The notes beneath the pieces were generated by a model. That model worked only from the letters and a program-made list of their open reading frames with translations. It did no database searches and was not told the DNA's origin. A stretch of 64,000 nucleotides of DNA. It comes from Telopea speciosissima. Its lineage: Eukaryota; Streptophyta; Magnoliopsida; Proteales; Proteaceae. Made by a program: the position numbers and the translations under genes. Location of the stretch: the NCBI RefSeq assembly GCF_018873765.1, contig NC_057919.1:67512984-67576983 (forward strand). The letters run 5' to 3'. Every line of letters starts with the position of its first letter. The stretch's first letter is position 1. Below, one piece after another: positions 1 through 11,089 of the stretch.

Positions 1-380
1 TTGTATTTGCTAAACTCAGTTCAGGCCGTCTGGAAATGGCCAACAGAAATAACTCATTTAGGGCGCGTTTGGTGACGCTCTTGGGAGCTGTTTTTCAAAC
101 CCGGGAGTATCTTGGGACCAAAAAAATGGAATCTAATGTTTGGCAAAACTGATTTTGGTTTTCACTCCCAAGAACAAACCGGGTACCAAAGTTGGTCTAG
201 AGATTGGTTTGGAGAAACATGGTTATTGTTTCTCACTCCCAAGATCAATTTTAGGGTAACTTGGTACGTGAAATCCCGATAAAATCTTAAAATCTTTAGG
301 CTTCTCCACGATAAAAAAAAACGAAGGCCGCTGGAACGTCTTGACGGCAAGATGCAAGACTCAAGAGCATCTCAGGTATT

Positions 381-605
381 CTTCTTCTTCGTTCTTCTTC
401 TTCTTCTGCATCTTCTTCTTCTTCTTCTTCATTCTTGTTTTAAAATTTGTATTTGTATTTTTCTTTTTTTCTTCTTTAAATTTGTATTTGTATTTTTCTT
501 TTTTTTTCTTCTTTAAATTTGTATTTGTATGCTTCATCGTATGTAGTTTTAGAAAATCTGCAGTTTCCATTAGAGGATGTTCTGTGAGAGAGAGAGAGAG
601 AGGGA
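381..605. repeat. CTT-rich and GA simple-sequence tracts
   Basis: A (TTC)n tract with a duplicated ATTTGTATTTGTATTTTTC block covers 381-530, and a (GA)n tract covers 586-602. Apparent open frames here are translations of simple sequence and show no protein signature. Confidence 0.8.
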
Positions 606-674
606 TGGAAGCTATACGCTATTTCTTTTGTTGGTTACGGTAACCGTCTCTGTGTTCATAGGGGGAAAAAAAAC

Positions 675-1389
675 CAGAATCTATATGTGGTAGTTATTGC
701 TTATTCTTTCGACATGCGCTTTACATTTGTGAATGTTGGTTGGGAAGGTAGTGCCAATGACTGTCGGGTCTTTGAATCAACAAGAAGTAATCCAAGTTTT
801 AACTTCCCTCATCCACCTCCAGGTGACTATTTATACAGTTAAAGGGTAAATAGAATATTTTGGTGCATACTATATATCACTTTAATTGTAATTTTGTTTT
901 GTAGACAAATATTACGTTGTAGACTCTGGTTATGCGAATCAGATAGGATATTTGACACCGTTCAAAGGTGAGAGATATCATCTTCTAGATTATAGAGTTG
1001 CGGGAAGAACTCCAAAAACAGTTAGAGAATTGTTCAACTACAGGCATTCCTCTTTGAGGAATGTCATTGAACGTACATTTGGAATTCTCAAAAACAAATT
1101 CTTGCTTTTAAGACAGATGCATCATTTTTCTGTGAAGACCCAAGGTAACATTGTCATTGCATGTTGTGGTTTGCATAACTACATTAGAGATGAACAAAAA
1201 TTAGATAAAGATTTTTCCAAACTTGGTAGAGATGAAGCTGAACCAGATCCTGATGAGTTAAACCCAGCTCCTGAAGAGTATAATGGACCCTCATCATTGA
1301 GTCAAAGGGAACAAGCCAGACAGATGAACGATATTAGGAACCGACTTACAAACGTGTTGGTTAGAAAACACCGACTTTCTCCAATTTGA
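675..1389 (+). pseudogene. PIF/Harbinger transposase C-terminal fragment (HARBI1-like DDE nuclease)
   Basis: Two exons can be read: about 675-822 and 905-1389, joined by an 82-bp GT-AG intron (823-904) that restores the frame at the family motif PPPDKYYVVDSGY. The second exon carries the second catalytic Asp (VVDSGY) and the catalytic Glu in NVIERTFGILKNKF, followed by the conserved VIACCGLHNYI block and an acidic tail ending in a stop at 1389. The N-terminal DNA-binding part and the first catalytic Asp (usually in a DGTH-like motif) are missing; before FDMRFTF the usual CDFDM reads YSFDM. Plant PIF transposases run to about 400 residues, and only about 210 remain here. It is a broken transposase inside the element at 61-1870. 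Confidence 0.85.
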
Positions 1390-1873
1390 ATGGTTGTTAT
1401 TTAATTACTATAATTAATGGACACAGTTTGGAATATTTGAAATTCAATTGACTTTGATTTCTAGTCTTTATGATGTAATATTTTAATTATTAGGAGACTG
1501 GTGATGTAAAACTTCAGATTTTTGTTACTGTTTATTAATGAGTCAAATGGATATTGATGACATTGGTGATGTAAAATATATTGGTATTTATATAAATATG
1601 GGTAATAGTATTAAATTAGGAGATTGACTGGTGAGGTAAAATATAATGGTATTTATGTAAATAATGGCAATAGTTTTAAATTTCTGTCCTAGATCATGTT
1701 TTACCAAACACCATTTGGTTCAGGAATGATCCCGAAAACAGTTTCAAAACAGGTTTTACCAAACGCCCAAAAGTAGGACAAAAATGATTTTTCGAAGAAG
1801 AAATAGAAAAAGATCATTTTATCGAAGAACGCCGTTTTCAGAACGGAATCGTTACCAAACGCACCGGGCCTTA

Positions 1874-2600
1874 ATGACTCAAAATTGAAAAAGATAAAAC
1901 CACCAATGATGCATCATCTCCCTTGAGTTAGGCAAGGACTTACTCAAGAAGAAAAATCTGTGTGAAGCTTGAGATGCACAATCTTTATACCAATGTGAAC
2001 ACGCCCCTCAAAAAAACATAAATAAATTTACTGACATGCAACAATCTTTAACTTGGAAAAAAAATTTTTAATTTAAATAATGGAGTTTAGTCACCATCAA
2101 GACGGTGCACAATCTTTATTTTAAAGAACGGAAGTGACTGACTCGGATTACCTTTACCATTAAACTTCAAAGTTCAAACTATACATTCAGGTAAACAAGA
2201 GAAAATTAAGCTCAAATCTAGTGATATCAAAAGGAATATATACTCCTGCTGAGGTGAACCCGGCCACCTAAGACTTGTGTGTATCATCCAATCATCACTT
2301 CATTGAATGGCATCATGTTCATAACTTTTTGAATGTGCACATATTTCAGTTTTGCTTTGTTTGGTTAAGTCCATTATGCATCCCTCAGTAGCCTAGCTAG
2401 GTGTACTTGATAAAACGGGTGGGGTCATCGTTCACCTATTTGTCAATTTAAAACCTGCTGGAGTCCTTGCAGGTTACATGGTTTAATGTAACCTAACTTT
2501 CAATTGATCCGATCTATAACGGAATTCAGAATTCAAAAACCCTAGAATCTCCAATTACAGCAGTTTCCAATTGGGTATTAATAAAGAATGGTTATTGACA
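1874..2600. other. Intergenic DNA, no gene seen
   Basis: AT-rich sequence between two transposons. No open frame of note, no splice-like exon and no inverted-repeat element was recognised. Confidence 0.6.
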
Positions 2601-2608
2601 AAGATTGG

Positions 2609-3247
2609 TAAGGATGTAAACGGATCGAATTCGGTCGGATAGTGACATTATCATATTCATATCTAATTATATTCAGACGGATTCAGATAATATCGTATTG
2701 GTTTTTGGACGGATTCGGATAATTTTTGGATAGTAATTTTTTTGAATACGGGGTCTCCTAATTGGATATGAATACGGATCGAATACAATTTTTCGACTAT
2801 CCGTTGACATATTTACCATTTTTATGATGAGGGTTAGGGTTGAAACTTGAGAGTTCAGTAACTACCCTTTCTTCTACTCTTCTTAGTCTTTTATTCGCTT
2901 TTATTTTTTACTTTTGATTTTTTAATGGATATGTAATTCCATGTATCACATTGCATAAAACAATATATATAAACCAATAGCAAAGCTAGAAAAAGAATCA
3001 CATTATCTTAATTTATAAATTTATAAAGACAACAAAATCCAATAAGATAACTTAAAAGGATAGACAAAACAAAATTATATTTCAGATATTTTATTACCGT
3101 CGGACTGCTAAACGAATCAGATAATAATCGGTCGGATAGGGGGATTGTCATATTCATATCCGATTAGTTTCGGACGGATTTGGATTCTCCTAAACGGATA
3201 CGAACGCGGTCCGAATTCGGATTTACGAATATCCATTTACATCTCTA
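2609..3247. mobile_element. Non-autonomous hAT-type element, GGATGTAAACGGAT family
   Basis: The ends are TAAGGATGTAAACGGAT on the left and, reverse-complemented, TAGAGATGTAAATGGAT on the right. They are flanked by an 8-bp target duplication with one mismatch (AAGATTGG at 2601-2608, AGGATTGG at 3248-3255), as expected for hAT elements. No transposase is encoded. The stretch 2725-2815 ends in an inverted version of the same terminal sequence (CTATCCGTTGACATATTTAC), so an older copy or internal duplication is embedded. Related end fragments occur at 20665-20790 and 37478-37895. Confidence 0.8.
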
Positions 3248-4654
3248 AGGATTGGCGACTCGAAAGGGCGGTTCGGCTACGTAATTTGGAGAGCAGTGTA
3301 GGGTTATTTGATACGAAGCGATTGCAGAGAGAGAGAGAGAGTGGACGAAGCTTGTTGGTTCCATCTTTGAATCTGGCTGAGGAAGGAAGGTGTGTGAAGG
3401 TAGAGAGAATCCACCACCACCGGAGATTTTGCTCCACCGTAATAGTAGGGCTTTTTGCCATTTTTAACTACCCTTGATCATTGCTCCACTCAGCAGTGTC
3501 TGCAAGTCATGGTAACGCTTCAAAGTTGAGGTTTTCGATAAATCGGAGAGGGAGGATTTGCTTACGTGCAACTTGGAGTGATGAGGAAGTAGAGGAGGGG
3601 ACGAGAGATAGTGAGGTGGGGTTTCACAGTAGGATGGTGATGGTGTTAATGGTGGGTGGTGGTGGTGGGTATGTAAAAGAAGATGATGATTTGGGGAAGA
3701 TGAAGGCATTTAATAGGTTAGGGCAATTAGGTCTTTTCAAATTTTAGAAAAGATAGAAAAAAAGGCTGGTTTAATCATCTTTTAGTATTTAATACCTAGT
3801 GTGGACTTAAACGGCATAGGGGGTAAGGCAGGGGTGGTACGTGGAATATTGAGGAGTGGTACGTAGACTTATCAGAAGCTTAGGGAGATACGAGGAATAT
3901 TGGGTGCATTATAAGGCGTACGTGTACTTTATCATAAATTAAAAGGTAGATGATTGTTGTCAGGCTGCATAATCCATGTACAAATGTGACGACTAATGAG
4001 AATGCATACAAAGACATCTACGAGGGTGGAATTTTTTGGTTTTAAGGGGCGAGGGTCATTTTGCATGGTCTGTGTTTGGACACAGACTGCTACATGCAGC
4101 CTGACAAGAATATTTGAATATTTTTCCCTAAATTAGATTATGGGAATAGGTTATTTAAGCCGCTAGTGGAAGGTATCCTAGCACTTTCTTTTTATATCTT
4201 TCTTCCTCACATAAAATAACCTCTGTGTCCCATTATTTACGAAACCATTTCATCTCTCCTCATTGATGGGATCCCCTATGTCTCTAGTTCAGGGAACCCT
4301 CTCCCTTAAATTCTAATGTACGTATTATAATATAGATATTTATTTGATTTTAGTCCGATCATGGCCCACTACCAACATTTGATTTGGTTACTACTTTTGG
4401 GTAGCTCTTTATCATCGGCTTGGATCAAAACCATAATGGAAGGATATAATCGAACCAGTTTTGGATGAACCGTCGTAGTTGGAGTTGAGTTCTCTACCCA
4501 TAAAAAAAAAAGAGTTTTATTGGCAGGACAACAATTATGGGCGAGGTTCATGGCACCCATCCATCCCCAGCTTACATTTCTTTTAACATAACCAAACCCA
4601 AGCCCATCAACCCTTTTTTCTAGCAGCCAGCCAAATCCAATTATTCGAACTTGT
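3248..4654. other. Intergenic DNA apart from the repeat module; no gene recognised
   Basis: The open frames at 3145-3477, 3237-3461 and 3464-3747 are short, lie on both strands over GA- and CCACC-rich sequence, and match no family that I recognise. A GA microsatellite lies at 3327-3342. Positions 3955-4100 include a 14-base inverted pair (CAGGCTGCATAATC / GCAGCCTGACAAG) but no clear element ends. Confidence 0.5.
3790..3936. repeat. Dispersed repeat module, copy 1
   Basis: The block with GGTACGTGGAATATTGAG, a second GTGGTACGTAG and TACGAGGAATATTGGGTGC recurs at 21416-21555 in the same orientation. A linked upstream phrase AGGGCAATTAGGTCTTTTCA is shared too (3720 and 21248). Its class is unknown. 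Confidence 0.6.
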
Positions 4655-4726
4655 AGAATTTGGGCAGGGATGATGTGAGGGATTGGAGGAATTGGAGCGG
4701 ACAGCAAATTGGAGGGGATGACGATT
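4655..4726. mobile_element. Fragment of the TTATCNYCTCC foldback MITE family (right half)
   Basis: Read on the minus strand the sequence begins GAATCGTCATCCCCTCCAAT and continues with CTCCAATTCCTCC, matching the arms of the complete elements at 22451-22620, 57370-57543 and 58088-58253. The matching left arm was not found nearby. Confidence 0.5.
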
Positions 4727-4843
4727 CCTTTGGTCCACTGTTTAAGTGCATGGTATCAGATCGAGGATTGGTCATCTTAAAAATCAATACAATACAAATA
4801 CAAATACAGACCAGACCCAATTAGATGGTTTTGCCCTTGGTTT

Positions 4844-4874
<31 letters not shown>

Positions 4875-5384
4875 TCTTTTAAAACAATTTAACCGCCAAT
4901 TCTTACCATTTCCACTGAAATGGGATCAACCATGTATCGAGATCAATCTATGGCGATACTGATCCAGATACAGCCGATTTGTGACCGATACATCAAACCA
5001 TGCTCTGTTTGCAATTATCTACGGGCTTATAGCTGCATCACTTCACTCCACTAGTGAACAAATCTTTTGTCTTTTTTTTTTAATGCTTGCAAAATTTTGA
5101 TTTTTTTTCCCCTGATAGAATCAAAGTTCATTAATAAAAAGAAACTTCAACCTGCAACAAGCATCTAAAATTCAATGCGGAAAAAGTATTAGTACAAATA
5201 AAGTCAGTAGTCTTTACCAAAAAAATAAAAAAATGAAGTCAATAGTCTGTTCCTTGTTAGAGGGTTTTTCCATCTGATTTCTTTGATGTCCATTAAAGGT
5301 TAATTGAGGACCCTAAAATGACAGTTTTTCTACATTGGGAAGGCAATATGGCCCATCTCACTCCTATTGATGTTTCTGGGCATG
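4727..5384. other. Intergenic DNA, no gene seen
   Basis: Contains a poly-A tract (4851-4873), a GATAC/CGATA-rich patch (4900-4990) like the GATAC-rich repeats elsewhere in the window, and otherwise unremarkable AT-rich sequence. Confidence 0.6.
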
Positions 5385-5392
5385 CTTCTATT

Positions 5393-6315
5393 TAGGGGTG
5401 TCAATTCTAGGCCAAGACCGGCAGGCTCGATCGAGCCCGCCTAGTTAAAGCCCGACCCGGACCGGATCGATTCTTAAACGTGTCGGGCCTAAAATAAGGC
5501 GGTCCCGATGTGGGGTCCTAGCCTGTCGGGCACCCGACCGGACCGACCATTTTTAAGCCCGGCCTTTTAAGCAAACCACCCTCCATTAATCCATTTAGCC
5601 CACCTGATCACTCTCTCTCTTTTCCTATTTAACTCCTTAAAATGATTAACCCATTAAACCCATATTAATGGGCAATTCAATTGATGGGTTTCCTTAACTC
5701 AAAAAAATATTTATATTTTTCTCCATTAAACTTCTCATTTCATAGAATCAGAACCAGACATATACAAAAAGGGCCGAGGGGTGTTCTTGCTCCAAAGAGA
5801 AAACAAATAGCAGGACGAATCCGGTACCGTCAATGATGATTGAGTTGATAAGCATAAGCACTTCATAAATTTGAGTTAATTATAATTACAAAAAGAAACA
5901 AATCAGTATATAAAAACTAATAAACATAAGTTCTTCCTTTTTTTGGTAGAAACTAATAAACATAAGTTCAGGAAAAGATTTATGGTTTGAAAAATCGGGT
6001 TTGGATTTGGGTTTTGAATGTGTTTTGGTGGAAACCCATTTCTTTTCTCTTTAGTTTTTTCAAGTAGGAATTTAATTCTATAAAGGCCCGATTAAAACCC
6101 AGGTAAGGCCCGATGAAGAGTTAAACAGGCCCATAACCCGGTTAAGACCCGATTAAAGCCCGGTTTTAGTACTTGATTAAAGACCGATACCGATCGAACC
6201 CCGATCGAGCCCGACATGGCTCGGACCGAATACTTAAATGGTCGAACACGGTGCGGCTTGCACAATTGATGAGGCCCGGCTCGGCCCGACCGAGCCCGAT
6301 CGATTGACACCCCTA
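5393..6315. mobile_element. Non-autonomous hAT element, TAGGGGTGTCAA family
   Basis: Perfect 12-bp ends, TAGGGGTGTCAA at 5393 and TTGACACCCCTA ending at 6315, are flanked by an exact 8-bp target duplication CTTCTATT (5385-5392 and 6316-6323). The GC-rich subterminal parts contain many CCCGACCG/GAGCCCG repeats, a common feature of hAT subterminal regions. The centre is AT-rich without a transposase. Related elements lie at 7952-9388, 21664-22233, 24309-24735 and 31645-32140. Confidence 0.9.
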
Positions 6316-6556
6316 CTTCTATTGGCCCCCATGTTAAGATAGAGGCCATGATGCTTTTCAAGAACCTAGTACCCAATTAAAGACCGACACCGATCGAACC
6401 CGACATGGTCCGGACCGAATACTTAAATGGTCGAACACGGTGCAACCTGCACAATTGGTGAAGCCCGACTATGCCCGACCGAGTCCGACCGATTGACACC
6501 CCTACTTCTATTGGCCCCCATGTTAAGATAGAGGCCATGATGCTTTTCAAGAACCT
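6168..6556. repeat. Tandem duplication of a hAT 3' end plus its flank
   Basis: Unit 1 (6168-6367) covers the last 148 bp of the hAT element, its right target duplication and about 45 bp of host flank. Unit 2 (6368-6556) repeats all of this, including TTGACACCCCTACTTCTATT and the flank up to TTTTCAAGAACCT. Unit 1 has an extra 11 bp (CCCCGATCGAG region) relative to unit 2. Because host flank is included, the duplication happened after insertion. Confidence 0.9.
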
Positions 6557-6597
6557 CTCCCTTAATACGTAAACCTTGAAGAAAATTTTGAGTGCAT

Positions 6598-6722
6598 GGG
6601 AGGGGGGGTGAGTGTACGCTCTGTGTCCAAACATAGAGGTGGGGAGGGGGGGTTGTGCGCCCTGTGCCAGACATAGATGTGGGGGAGGGGGAGGGGAAGG
6701 GGAAGGGGGAGGGGGGGGGAGA
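6598..6722. repeat. G-rich low-complexity tract
   Basis: Runs of G with GGGGAGGGG and GGGGAAGGGG patterns and two diverged copies of an approximately 50-base unit (TGTGYGCYCTGTGYCMRACATAGA). Overlapping open frames on both strands are low-complexity artefacts. Confidence 0.75.
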
Positions 6723-6730
6723 GGTGGAAT

Positions 6731-7825
6731 GATTGCCCGTGACTACCAGGCCGTAATGGAACAACCTTACGATATGCTAGTAGGTGACACCAATGGGAGG
6801 TGTTAGACATCCTAGCGTTTTTTTTCTCTTGGGTAAAATATTATACCTAGAGTTGGTGGTCACTATTTTGGGAGTTTTTTGTTGAACCTCCATAGTTTTA
6901 ATGCAGGGTATCGAAATGGGTATCTATTAACTCAAAAATCGATACAATATTAGATCAGTATTGACGAGGATCAACCATATCGAACAACTTTACCCCGTTC
7001 CTTTTTTAAAAATAGGTTTTTTTACGGATTTACCATCCCCGATACAGTTTCACCAAGGGAGGTGCAAAATCAGTACAGAAACCGATACTTAAAAACATGT
7101 GAGCCTCCAAATTGATACAGGGATTTGGATCCTCTCCCAGCCGGGGCGGGATTTGGATCATTTCACCCAGTTCTGTATTTGGGTGCAGCCTGCACACAGG
7201 CGGCTTGTGCAGACTTGTCAGGAATCTTTTTCCCAAACGTCTTCTGTATTTCATCCAATACAAAACTATCCATTACAGAGGACCATCGTTTTCAGTCAAA
7301 TTGTTTGATTTTGATTCTCGATTTTGCTATCCCTTGTAAGCACGGAGAGACTAAAGTTTTCAAGCATTGCGCGTGGAGGGTAATTTTACCAGTGACCTTG
7401 AATATCACAATATTTACAAATTTAGCCTAAAAGAGATTTTTTCATCCCCTGGGCGTAGCACCAAAATTTTTTCCCTTCGGTGGTGGCTCTGTCCGACTTC
7501 CCTCCGTCAAAGGTAAATCCCATGGCCGATTAGACAACAAATTAATACGAGAGAATATAACCGAAAAACGAAGAAGAAGTAGAGAAGAAAGTTGCAGATT
7601 AGCTGCTGCATTACAAGTTCACAACTGAACAGACCATGAGAACAGGGACGAAACCCTATTAACAGACCAAGAAAACAGGAAAGAAACGTATCTCGTATCT
7701 TAAGTGCATCCTTGCCAAAACAGCAAAACACCAAACAAGAACACCATCAAACACTGGGAAAAGAAAGAAACTTCTTCTTGAAACGACGGAGCAGGTTTAG
7801 AAATAGGCAACAGCCCTTTAACCTT
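6731..7825. other. No independent gene seen; GATAC-rich repeat and pseudogene 3' flank
   Basis: Positions 6890-7100 are a GATAC/CGATAC-rich repeat related to those near 19500, 23900, 26150-27300 and 29880-31000. Positions 7110-7500 show short overlapping open frames without a family match. Positions 7510-7825 would be the downstream flank of the minus-strand Agenet pseudogene. Confidence 0.5.
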
Positions 7826-9694
7826 TCAACGATGGGAACGAGGAGAAACCCATTTGCCCTTCTTCCTCTTCCAGTCCTGATGAGCCGTCAACCGAAAAAA
7901 AGGGAATGTATTATTCTCTCGATAATGGGAGAAATAACCAAGAGTACTTGTTAGGGCTGTCAATGGGTCGGGTTGGGCCGGGCCTACCTACACCCTGACC
8001 CTGACCCTAGAGGCCTTAACCTAAACCCTGACCCTGACCCAACCCTGGCAGGGCCAAGAAACCCTCAACCCTGACCCGACCCTGCCAGGGTTTTCCCTAA
8101 CCCGGCCCGGCCCGACCCTGATAGGGTCGGGCAGGGTCAGGTTGGCCCTGATTGACCCTGTCCCTAACCTGACCTTGACTTTATTTTATTTTTTTTGTAA
8201 ATAGTTTTTGCTATATAATCAGTGAACAGTATCATTTTTTTTAAAAAAAAAAGAACCATGAATCTTATCTAATTAGAAAATAAGAGTCAACCATTGAAGG
8301 TATGTGCCATGAATTCAAGCCAAAGAATAATAGAATCAGACCAAAGAACCACAAATTACCCAAATCAAAAGATACATTGAAGGGTTTTACCTTGCCCATC
8401 AGTTTAGAATTCAAAGAAAAAATCCTCTGCAATGGAATTATATTGAATCTTAGATCTAGACAATCACAAAGATGAATCCTCAACATAAACCCAAAATTTA
8501 AGAGCCTAGCAAGCTCAAATCGATCCTCCAACGAGAACAAAGAGCCAATAATCCGTGAACGATGGAGGACGATGAACTGCAGAACAAACAGAGAAGGAGA
8601 GGAGACTCTCCAACGAGACACCACCAAAAACTGGTTTCAAAAATGGCTGATTCCCTGTGTGGAAGAAGAATAGAAGGGAGCGGAGTGAAGTTCTTAACTA
8701 TCAAATAAAGAAAAAAGGGAATTCAACTTCAGAGAAACAAAATTTCTCAAATTAAAGTAGAAATTGGAAAATAATAGAATACCGTAATCTTTCGATCCCT
8801 CCTTGCTCTCCTCCTTCACCGGCGACGATTCCTTTGCATTCAAACCCAAGAAATCTCTCTCCATCTCGATTTACGAACTTAAACAATTTTCCAAGCTTTT
8901 GAAGATCTAACGAAGCAGCTCTTCTCCTCTTCACATTCTCTTCCTCAAAGACAAACCCTAAACTGATCTCTCCCTCTATGTGTCTATGTTGTAGACTCGC
9001 AACTCCCATTTAAAGGAAGAACGATGAGGCTAGGTTCCAATGACCTTCTCCTCCAAAGGAGAAATCGAGAACAATAGATGAGGAGTTAAGAAATTTTAGG
9101 GTTTCTCATTTCTAACCAACAACTTAAATGCATCCAATTCAATCCTACGCTCCAAAATAGATCCCCAAAACCCCACCTATATTATAAATAAGTATAATTA
9201 TTAATACAGGGTCGGGTCGGCACGGCTCGGCCGAGCCCGAGGCCTAAACCCGATCCCGACCCGACCTGCCAGGGTCGGTATTAATAAACCCTAACCCGCC
9301 CTTCGGGCTGAAAATACGAGGTCGGTTCGGTCCGGGCTCGGGCGGGTTAGGGCGGGTTAGGGTCGGCCGGGCTTTTTGGATGACCCTAGTACTTGTTGGA
9401 GCCCTGTACAGAAGTGATTCTTCCAACCCACCACCCTTCATTGTCATAAGCATCGACTTTCTCAAAGACACGGAAAGCAGAGACTAGAATCTCAGGTGGA
9501 CGAGGCCTTACTTGACTGTATTTTGCGATCTCTTTCAACAAGCCCGACTCATCAGGGGTTAATAGTGTCTCATATTCTACCAGAACCAGCGTTCTTCCTG
9601 CTGCGAGAACCTTCGTCGCGAAGTAGGAACTCAAGAAACCTTCATCGTTGCTAGAAACTTCAACTAAATCACCTTTTCGATATGCTATCGCCAT
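7826..9694 (-). pseudogene. Agenet/Tudor-like (DUF724-type) domain protein, pseudogene split by a hAT insertion
   Basis: The minus-strand frame starting at ATG 9694 encodes tandem Agenet (plant Tudor-like) domains: YRKGDLVEVSSNDEGFLSS, LVEYETLLTPDESG, QVRPRPPE, then VDAYDNEGWWVGRITSV. In the family these domains bind methylated histone tails or act in chromatin and RNA contexts. The frame is cut at residue 102 by the hAT element at 7952-9388. Removing the element and one target copy continues the protein with KYSWLFLPLSRE, an in-frame TAA, then after a one-base shift RLTAHQDWKRKKGKWV, the expected end of an Agenet unit, and a stop at 7826. A Mutator-like element sits 14 bp before the ATG. Three independent lesions (stop, frameshift, insertion) mean that no functional product is likely. 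The family assignment is firm; the original full length is unknown. Confidence 0.85.
7952..9388. mobile_element. Non-autonomous hAT element inside the Agenet pseudogene
   Basis: Ends TAGGGCTGTCAA and, reverse-complemented, TAGGGTCATCCA, flanked by an exact 8-bp target duplication GTACTTGT (7944-7951 and 9389-9396). Both subterminal regions are dense in CCCTGACCC / GGGTCGG repeats (7990-8170 and 9205-9375). The interior (8265-9010) has only short minus-strand frames with no transposase signature. The element interrupts the Agenet frame, so it postdates that gene. Confidence 0.92.
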
Positions 9695-9708
9695 TAGTGT
9701 GTTTGATA

Positions 9709-11080
9709 GGATTCGGCTCCTGTCCTGCAGTGGCGGTAGCTGGAGCGTCCAGCACCCCCCTGCGATTAGGACACCTGGCCATGTGTTAATCCAACGGTGT
9801 TATGACATTTAACTTATTATTTTAATTCAACCCTCTCATCTACCTCTCTCACCCGTCCATTTCCCATCAAACCCGACCCATTTTTCAGTTTTTGAAATCC
9901 AAATCGAAACTAAGAGAGAAGATAAGAGTCCCATTTCGCGACAAACCCTATTCCAGAGCTTTCACCTCATCTTCGCTGATTCAGCGAGCGGCGGCGAGTG
10001 GCGACGAAAATCATGGACTACCTACCTACCTACCTACCTACCTATCTATCATGTCTTGCATCCATTGAAGACCTTGGAGAGTACCTGTCGGAAACTGCAA
10101 CGGTAGAACCCCAATAAAAAATGCCGGAAAATCAAATCGCCGATTCGAAAACCGATACCAAATCGACTAAAAAGAGCTTAACTTCAAGAAATCGGCATAT
10201 ACTCTTCCTCAGTATTACTTCCAATAGTGTGGAAATCCCAGCTTTAAATCTAGACATTTTATTTTCTCTTTCAATTCTATAACCACTTTCAGAAAACCAA
10301 ACAAACATTGGGAAAGAAGTAAATGGGAAGAGAAATCAATCTTTCTTCAGTTTTGTTGCAACAATTTCTGGGCATTTCCCCTGATGTCTAATAATCAGCA
10401 GTAACAGTTTTAAGTCAACTACCATTTGAAGAAAGAAGACTGAAAAATTAAAATGTTCCCAATTTTCACCTTTCTGAATCTATCAGATTCTTCATCGTAG
10501 ATGAACAAACTGATCTCAGATCTTGAACCAATAGGAAAATATAAACCTACATCCTCTAACATCTGATGAGGATGATTCCTTCCCCCATCTCTTTTATGAT
10601 GAATAGAGAATCATTAAAATCGATCACTTACAAATGCAACATCGGATGAACAAACCCACCTTACAGAAACATCCATCGCCAACATTAATTACTATTTCAC
10701 GATCCCGTGAGAGGGTACTTAGCAATGACCCAAATATCACCCTCATTAGGGTTTTTCAGGAACAAAAATGAGGGACAACCAAATCCGAGAGAGAGAGAGA
10801 GTGGAGAGAGAAGTCACATTGCCTTTCGTCGCCGGTCGGTTTCGTCGCCGCTCCCTCAACCAGTGGAGATGAGGTGAGAGCTCTGGAATAGGGTTTGTCG
10901 CTTTAAAAACGGGTCGGGTTTAATGGGATATGGGCGGGTGAGAAAGGCATATGGGAGGGGTGGATTAAAATAATAAGTTAAATGTAATAACACCGTTAGA
11001 TTATCACATGGCCAGGTGTCCTAATCGCAGGGGGTGTTGGACGCTCCAGCTCCCGCCATTGCAGGACAGGAGCCGAATCC
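9709..11080. mobile_element. Mutator-like element with long TIRs, GGATTCGGCTC family
   Basis: Starts GGATTCGGCTCCTGTCCTGC and ends with its inverse, flanked by an exact 9-bp target duplication TGTTTGATA (9700-9708 and 11081-11089), the signature length for Mutator-like elements. The inverted arms are very long: about 9709-10013 against 10835-11080, with one indel of roughly 60 bp. The interior has a (CTAC)n tract (10016-10048) and no transposase. It lies 14 bp upstream of the Agenet start codon. The element at 28504-29753 has the same terminal sequence. Confidence 0.93.
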
Positions 11081-11089
11081 TGTTTGATA

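Larger units (their letters stand above)
61..1870 (+). mobile_element. PIF/Harbinger DNA transposon, internally decayed, with TIRs and TTA target duplication
   Basis: The element is bounded by TTA at 58-60 and TTA at 1871-1873, the 3-bp target preference of PIF/Harbinger elements. The left end reads GGGCGCGTTTGGTGACG and the right end, reverse-complemented, reads GGCCCGGTGCGTTTGGTAACG apart from a 4-bp length difference; both carry the GTTTGGT core typical of plant PIF ends. Inside is a C-terminal transposase fragment (675-1389) on the plus strand. At 1810 bp it is much shorter than an autonomous two-gene PIF element; no Myb-like second ORF was seen, and the region 360-640 before the transposase is only CTT and GA repeats. 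It is probably immobile unless supplied with transposase. Confidence 0.88.

Noticed and set aside
341..643. 100-codon plus-strand frame and its opposed frame
   Set aside because: It is a translation of CTT/ATTTGT repeats (Phe-, Ser- and Lys-rich) within the PIF element; no protein signature.
6423..6810. Overlapping Pro/Gly-rich frames
   Set aside because: They cover a poly-G low-complexity tract and a hAT duplication.
7990..8110. CCCTAACCC/CCCTGACCC runs resembling interstitial telomere repeats
   Set aside because: They are irregular subterminal repeats of a hAT element with exact target duplications, not (TTTAGGG)n.
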